Shown here one piece after another: positions 39,483-43,646 of a stretch of DNA of 43,646 bases; the stretch's first letter is position 1, and every line of letters begins with the position of its first letter. The translations under genes were made by a program, and so were the position numbers. The notes below the pieces were generated by a model. The model ran no database searches and was not told where the DNA came from. It saw only the letters and a list, made by a program, of their open reading frames with translations. Origin of the DNA: Rhodospirillales bacterium (lineage in GTDB: Bacteria; Pseudomonadota; Alphaproteobacteria; BOG-932; Roseiterribacteraceae); the NCBI GenBank assembly GCA_028291365.1, contig JAQGIE010000206.1:1-43646 (forward strand), written 5' to 3'.

Positions 39483-41378
39483 ATGGGCGGCTACGATCCC
39501 TACGGCTATGGTAATCCGACACCACCGCCGCCGCCTCCGCCGCCGCCGACTGTGACCCCAACAGCGCCGCCGCCGACTGCAGCGCCGCCGGCAACACCGC
39601 CGGCAACACCACCGGCAACACCACCGGCAACACCGCCGGCAACACCGCCGGCCTCGACATCAAACCCGGCGCCAGCGACACCGACTGGCTTCTTCGACAT
39701 CACCAGCCTGGTCACCGACGACAACGCGTTTCTCACGCGCGCCGGTCTCCCCGCAGCTGCCGTGGTCGACCCGCACCTGATCAATCCATGGGGTGTCGCG
39801 TTCACCGCCGACGAGCCATTCTGGATCAGCGACAACGGAACCGGGCTGACGACGATCTACGCGCCGAACGGCCAGTTGCTGTCGCCGATCGTGACCATTC
39901 CGGCGCCGGCCGGCGCGCCCGCCGGTACGCTTTCGACGCCGACCGGCCAAGTCGCGAATATCGGCACGAGCGCGGATTTCCGCATCACCAGCGGCGGCCG
40001 CACGCAAGCCGCCCAGTTCATCTTCGTGACCGAAGACGGGACGATTTCAGGTTGGAATCCCAATGTGGACATCAACCATGCCATCACCGTCGTCGATCAG
40101 TCGGCGCAGGGCGCGGTCTATAAAGGCGTCGCGATCGGCCAGACCGGCGGCAGCACGTTCCTGTATGCCGCCGACCTGTCGAAAGGCACGGTCGATGTCT
40201 TCGACCATAATTTCGCGGCGGTGAAGAGCTTCACCGACCCGAACCTCCCCGCCGGCTATGCGCCGTTCAACGTGCAGGTTCTCAATGGCAAGCTGTATGT
40301 CGCCTTCGCATTGCAGGACGCGACCAAGCAGGGCGACCAACCCGGCCTCGGACACGGGTTCGTCGACCAGTTCGACCTGGCGGGCAATCTCGTGCAGCGC
40401 GTCGCCTCGCAAGGCATGCTGAATTCGCCCTGGGGCCTCGAGATTGCGCCCAGTACGTTCGGCAAATTCGCCGGCGCGTTGCTGGTCGGAAATTTCGGTG
40501 ATGGGCATGTGCTCGCCTACGATCCGAACAGCGGTGCGTTTCTCGGTTCGTTGTCGGACTCGGCGGCAAACCCGCTGGTACTCGGCGATCTGTGGGCGCT
40601 CACGACCAGCAACACCGCCGGCGCCAATCCCAACGCCGTCTATTTCACCGCCGGCGTGCAGAACGAAGCGCACGGTCTGTTCGGCACACTGACGGCGTCG
40701 ACTGCGGTGATGGCGGCGAGCAGCGCACCGGGCTCGACGTTCATGGGCACCAGCGCAGTCGACCAGCTCACCGGAACCGCCGGCAACGACATCTTCGTGC
40801 TGCTCGGCGGCAACGACACGGTGGTCGGCAATGGCGGCCACGACACCATCGTGTTGACCGGCAATCGAAGCGCCTGGACGCTGGCGCTGACCAACGTCAA
40901 CGGGCACGAATCCGGCACGCTGACCGGTCCGGGCGGCGTCAAGCTCGTCGACAATATCGAGGAGATCCAATTCGCCGACGGCCGTCTCGTCTTCGACGAT
41001 GCGTCATTGGACCCGAACATGGCCCCGATCGCCTATCGACTCTACACGGCGGCGCTCAACCGCCTGCCCGACCAAGGCGGACTCGAAGTCCAGGCACATG
41101 CGCTCCAGGCCGGCATTACACCGCTGCAACTGGCCAACAACTTCTACAATTCGAGCGAGTTCCAGATGCGATACGGGACGCCGACCGACACGCAATACGC
41201 CACGCTGCTCTACCAGAACGTTCTCGGCCGCGCGCCGGATGCGGGAGGCCTGGCGGTGCAGGTCAATGCGCTCGGTACCGGACTGGCGCGTGACCAGTTG
41301 TTGTTGAACTTCAGCGAAAGCGCCGAGAACGTCGCGCGATCGCATGTGAACACCGACTTTGGCTTCCTGCTGACGTGA
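39483..41378 (+). CDS. TIGR03118-like extracellular protein with Pro repeats and DUF4214 tail
   Basis: 631 residues with no Sec signal. The N-terminal MGGYDPYGYG is followed by a run of nine prolines and a PPAT repeat tract (about residues 14-58). Residues about 68-420 form a TIGR03118-type propeller (INPWGVAFTADEPFWISDNGTGLTTIYAPNGQ at about 98-129). RTX-like turns GTAGNDIFVLLGGNDTVVGNGGHD follow (about 430-455), and two DUF4214 units (AALNRLPDQGGLEV, NVLGRAPDAGGLAV) are near the C-terminus. This layout suggests type I secretion to the surface or medium. Its stop overlaps the cupredoxin start (TGATG). It starts at ATG 39483 after GGAGG. Confidence 0.78.
   Translation: MGGYDPYGYGNPTPPPPPPPPPTVTPTAPPPTAAPPATPPATPPATPPATPPATPPASTSNPAPATPTGFFDITSLVTDDNAFLTRAGLPAAAVVDPHLINPWGVAFTADEPFWISDNGTGLTTIYAPNGQLLSPIVTIPAPAGAPAGTLSTPTGQVANIGTSADFRITSGGRTQAAQFIFVTEDGTISGWNPNVDINHAITVVDQSAQGAVYKGVAIGQTGGSTFLYAADLSKGTVDVFDHNFAAVKSFTDPNLPAGYAPFNVQVLNGKLYVAFALQDATKQGDQPGLGHGFVDQFDLAGNLVQRVASQGMLNSPWGLEIAPSTFGKFAGALLVGNFGDGHVLAYDPNSGAFLGSLSDSAANPLVLGDLWALTTSNTAGANPNAVYFTAGVQNEAHGLFGTLTASTAVMAASSAPGSTFMGTSAVDQLTGTAGNDIFVLLGGNDTVVGNGGHDTIVLTGNRSAWTLALTNVNGHESGTLTGPGGVKLVDNIEEIQFADGRLVFDDASLDPNMAPIAYRLYTAALNRLPDQGGLEVQAHALQAGITPLQLANNFYNSSEFQMRYGTPTDTQYATLLYQNVLGRAPDAGGLAVQVNALGTGLARDQLLLNFSESAENVARSHVNTDFGFLLT
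39587..39646 (+). repeat. Five tandem 12-bp repeats encoding PPAT
   Basis: Five uninterrupted copies of (G/A)CCGGCAACACC; copies 3 and 4 carry A at the first base, the others G. In frame, each unit encodes four residues of a Pro-Pro-Ala-Thr linker, so changes of copy number keep the frame. There are no spacers, so this is not CRISPR. Confidence 0.9.
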
Positions 41379-41842
41379 TGCGGATGACGTCGATGCGCCA
41401 GGCGTTTGGACGAAACGCCTGGCTCGCCTTGGGCATCGCAATCGCCGCGCAACTGGTGCCGGCGCCTGCGTGGTCGTTCGTAGAGGGTGGTCAATCGACC
41501 GGCGTGCCGCCGGCCGATTGGTCCCGGGCCTCGACGGTGAAGATTGCTTTGGCCGATTACGCATTCGAGCCGAAAGAAATTCGGCTCGATGTGAACGCGC
41601 CGGTGCATCTCGTGCTTGTCAACACGGGCGCCTTTGCACACGATTTCAGCGCCGAGCATTTTTTCCAGACGGCCGCGCTGCACATGTCGACGCGTCCGCT
41701 CCAGCACGGTGCGGTTGAGTTGCGTCCAGGCGAAACCATCGCCCTTGATCTGGTCCCCGGCCAACGTGGCCAGTTTCCGCTCGAATGTTCGCTCGAATTC
41801 CACGCCGCGATGGGCATGACCGGGACCATCGACGTGCGCTGA
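41378..41842 (+). CDS. Periplasmic cupredoxin-like protein (type 1 copper site)
   Basis: 154 residues. A signal peptide (about 1-33, ...WLALGIAIAAQLVPAPAWS) is followed by a cupredoxin fold. The copper ligands are present in ideal spacing: H88 in NTGAFAHDF, then C137, H142 and M147 in LECSLEFHAAMGM. This supports a blue-copper electron carrier or copper-binding protein of the plastocyanin/CopC-neighbour kind. The ATG at 41378 overlaps the stop of the DUF4214 gene by 1 nt, so the two are translationally coupled. GTG 41375 and ATGs 41384 and 41393 are alternative starts. Confidence 0.85.
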   Translation: MRMTSMRQAFGRNAWLALGIAIAAQLVPAPAWSFVEGGQSTGVPPADWSRASTVKIALADYAFEPKEIRLDVNAPVHLVLVNTGAFAHDFSAEHFFQTAALHMSTRPLQHGAVELRPGETIALDLVPGQRGQFPLECSLEFHAAMGMTGTIDVR

Positions 41843-41968
41843 ACGGTGCGGCGGGGCCGCAGACACGCAAGACGAAAACCGGCACGGCGCGGCCGCATCG
41901 CTGCGGTCGCGGCCCTGCCGCGTCCAAAGCGCGCTTTACACATCGCAGCGCGCCGTCGATGAGAGCGG

Positions 41969-43168
41969 ATGCCGAACGCCAAAGGCCTCCCCTCACGCCT
42001 GCCCCTGCTTCTCACCCTCGGTGCGTTGACCGCAGCGGCGCCGCTGTCGGTCGACATGTATCTGCCGAGCCTGCCGGAGCTTGCACGTGCCTTCGCCGTC
42101 GATCCCGTGCGTGCGCAGCTCACGCTTGCCTCCTTTTTCGTCGGTTTTGCCGGCGGCCAGGCGATTTATGGCCCGCTGGCCGACCGGTTCGGACGCAAGC
42201 GCCCGTTGATCGCGGGGCTGTTCCTGTTCGCCGTCGCGTCGGTTGGATGTGCCCTCGCACCGACCATCGAGGCGCTGATCGCGCTGCGAATGGTGCAGGC
42301 GATCGGCGCCTGCGCCGGCGGCGTCATTTCACGCGCGATGGTGCGCGACCTGTTTCCGCCGGACGAAGCGGCCAATCTGTTTTCCAGCCTGATGCTGGTG
42401 ATGGGCGTTGCGCCGTTGGTGGCGCCGCTGCTCGGCGGCTGGCTCCTGAGCCTGTTCGGCTGGGCGTCGATCTTCTGGGTGTTGGCGGTGCTGGGCGCCG
42501 CCGCCTGCGTCGCGACCTTTGCGCTGCTGCCCGAAACGCATAAGGCGGATCCGACGCGGCCGTTCGCGCTGGGAAGCGCGCTTCGCGTCTATGCGCGGCT
42601 GCTGCGCGACCGGCACTTTCTCGCCTACGCGCTGGCGGGCGGCCTCAGCATGGCGGGGATGTTCGCCTATATTGCGGGCGTCCCGTTCGTGCTGATCGAC
42701 ATCTATCACGTGCCGCCCGAAAAATTCGGCCTGTTCTTCAGCATCAACGTGATCGCGCTGATCGGTGCGGCGCAGTTCAATCGCCTGGCGCTGCGTCGCC
42801 TGACGCAGAGTAAGGTCATTCAGCGCGCGCTGGTGGTGCAGTTGCTGGCGGGGCTCACGCTGTTCGCGCTGGGATCGACCAACACGTTCGGCATTCTCGG
42901 CATCGTCGGGCCGTTGTTCGTCTTCGCGGGCTCGATCGGTTTCGTCACGCCCAACTCGACCACCATGGCGATGGCGCCGTTCGGGCGCGACGCGGGCAGC
43001 GCCTCGGCGCTGCTCGGCACCATTCAGTTCACGCTGGCGGCGATCACCGCCTCGGCGGTCGGTGCGTTGGAAGACGGCACGGCGCGGCCGATGACCCTGG
43101 TCATCGCCTGCTGCGGCGTGCTGGGCGTCGTAAGTTTCGCGGTGCTGCGACCGCGAAACGCTCTTTAG
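41969..43168 (+). CDS. MFS multidrug transporter, Bcr/CflA family
   Basis: 399 residues, 12 predicted TM helices with charged loops. The signature LTLGALTAAAPLSVDMYLPSLP at the N-terminus and GPLADRFGRKRPLIAGL (MFS motif A, about residues 66-82) identify the Bcr/CflA drug:proton antiporter group; SNAVIS-like GAVSRAM and GVAPLVAPLLGGWLL follow. Substrates of the family include bicyclomycin and chloramphenicol; the actual substrate is not predictable. The start is ATG at 41969. It ends overlapping the convergent nrdB stop by 3 nt. Confidence 0.92.
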   Translation: MPNAKGLPSRLPLLLTLGALTAAAPLSVDMYLPSLPELARAFAVDPVRAQLTLASFFVGFAGGQAIYGPLADRFGRKRPLIAGLFLFAVASVGCALAPTIEALIALRMVQAIGACAGGVISRAMVRDLFPPDEAANLFSSLMLVMGVAPLVAPLLGGWLLSLFGWASIFWVLAVLGAAACVATFALLPETHKADPTRPFALGSALRVYARLLRDRHFLAYALAGGLSMAGMFAYIAGVPFVLIDIYHVPPEKFGLFFSINVIALIGAAQFNRLALRRLTQSKVIQRALVVQLLAGLTLFALGSTNTFGILGIVGPLFVFAGSIGFVTPNSTTMAMAPFGRDAGSASALLGTIQFTLAAITASAVGALEDGTARPMTLVIACCGVLGVVSFAVLRPRNAL

Positions 43169-43646
43169 TCGAACGCCTCGTCCCACGAACCGCGCGTCGC
43201 GGCCTTGGAATATTCGGTGGCGCGCGCTTCGAAGAAGTTCGCGTGTTCGACGCCGTTCAGGATCTGGTCCATCCACGGCAGCGGATTGGACTCGACGCGA
43301 TAAATCGGCTGCAGGGCGAGCTGCGTCAGGCGGCGGTCGGCGATGTAGCGGATGTAGCGCTTCACGTCTTCGGCGGTCAGGCCTTCGATGCCGCCCATCT
43401 CGAACGCCAGGTCGATGAAGGCGTCTTCGTGGGTGACGATGGTCTCGCACGCGACATAGATCTCGCGCTGCAGGTCCGGCGTCCAGATTTCCGAGTTCTC
43501 GTCGATGAAGGTGCGGAACAGCCGGATCATCGACGCGGCGTGCAGGCTTTCGTCGCGCACCGACCAGCTGACGATCTGGCCCATGCCCTTCATCTTGTTG
43601 AAGCGGGGGAAGTTCATCAGCATGGCGAAGCTGGCGAACAGCTGGA
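43165..43646 (-). CDS. nrdB: Class I ribonucleotide reductase beta subunit, C-terminal part
   Basis: The last 160 or so codons; the gene continues beyond 43646. The visible chain contains VRDESLHAASMIRLF (Glu and His iron ligands of the di-iron centre), THEDAFIDLAFEMG, and LALQPIYRVESNPLPWMDQILNGVEHANFFE. The tail EARATEYSKAATRGSWDEAFD is the flexible C-terminus that binds the alpha subunit. The protein generates the tyrosyl-type radical for reduction of ribonucleotides. The form is that common in Alphaproteobacteria. It is convergent with the MFS gene. Confidence 0.93.
   Translation of the reverse strand, partial: QLFASFAMLMNFPRFNKMKGMGQIVSWSVRDESLHAASMIRLFRTFIDENSEIWTPDLQREIYVACETIVTHEDAFIDLAFEMGGIEGLTAEDVKRYIRYIADRRLTQLALQPIYRVESNPLPWMDQILNGVEHANFFEARATEYSKAATRGSWDEAFD

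Noticed and set aside
39587-39646. CRISPR-like repeats
   Set aside because: Tandem 12-bp coding repeats without spacers and no cas genes.
1-43646. tRNA genes, IS elements, prophage or plasmid origin
   Set aside because: No cloverleaf-like sequence, transposase, integrase or iteron array was recognised anywhere in the window.

Overview
The window is high-GC chromosomal DNA of an alphaproteobacterium. The main support is the conserved block rpmH-rnpA-yidD-yidC-engB(yihA)-argB, with dapD-dapE, def-fmt, truA, recR and rmuC close by. A SUV3-type helicase, a two-domain cold-shock protein and alphaproteobacterial-style short palindromic repeats agree with this. I cannot place it below class. I see no tRNA, rRNA, CRISPR array, IS transposase or prophage. 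Coding density is very high: many neighbouring genes overlap by 1-4 nt and no gene-free stretch exceeds 300 nt.

Layout. 1-5800: partial SUV3-like helicase (minus), an orphan ParA, a small membrane protein, then the ribosome/membrane-insertion cluster and argB. 5849-10137: rmuC (minus), def-fmt, a tiny acidic protein, truA, a VOC protein. 10137-17451: minus-strand housekeeping: dapD-dapE-pseudouridine synthase-VOC; a five-gene overlapping operon (glutamine-amidotransferase-like hydrolase, flavin reductase-like protein, FAH-family hydrolase, recR, HAD nucleotidase); and galE. 17468-22746: two-domain cold-shock protein, acyl-CoA synthetase, S9 peptidase, and an ArsR regulator beside the remnant of an SRPBCC gene. 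22888-29556: a fatty-acid or branched-chain acyl-CoA degradation operon led by a MerR regulator with a palindromic operator (thiolase, FadN-type bifunctional enzyme, acyl-CoA dehydrogenase, SCP2 protein, hotdog thioesterase). 29596-31544: a coupled set of short uORF, two-TM protein, 46-aa ORF and SAM methyltransferase. 31546-33251: SCO copper chaperone, PhoH ATPase and a candidate sRNA or attenuated leader. 33251-41842: an envelope-oriented region (SHOCT-like protein, ECF sigma/anti-sigma pair, divergent DUF1329/DUF1302 pair, heme-c outer-membrane-like protein, a TIGR03118/DUF4214 secreted-type protein coupled to a cupredoxin). 41969-43646: Bcr/CflA-type MFS transporter and the C-terminal part of ribonucleotide reductase beta.

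The most striking signal is at 14091-14286. A REPIN-like pair of palindromes lies in the junction between the FAH-family gene and recR and is flanked by exact 28-bp direct repeats. The other three junctions of this operon are 4-nt stop/start overlaps, and the ancestral 4-nt overlap can still be read in the outer repeat. The insertion appears to have created a 56-codon chimeric ORF whose stop overlaps the present recR GTG start by 4 nt, so translational coupling may have survived. Other points of interest are an rpmH promoter built into a terminator hairpin, a perfect palindrome over the arsR start codon beside a deleted target gene, a candidate ~160-nt RNA upstream of phoH, a perfect Shine-Dalgarno serving a 13-aa uORF, and a possible heme/copper surface module at 37936-41842.
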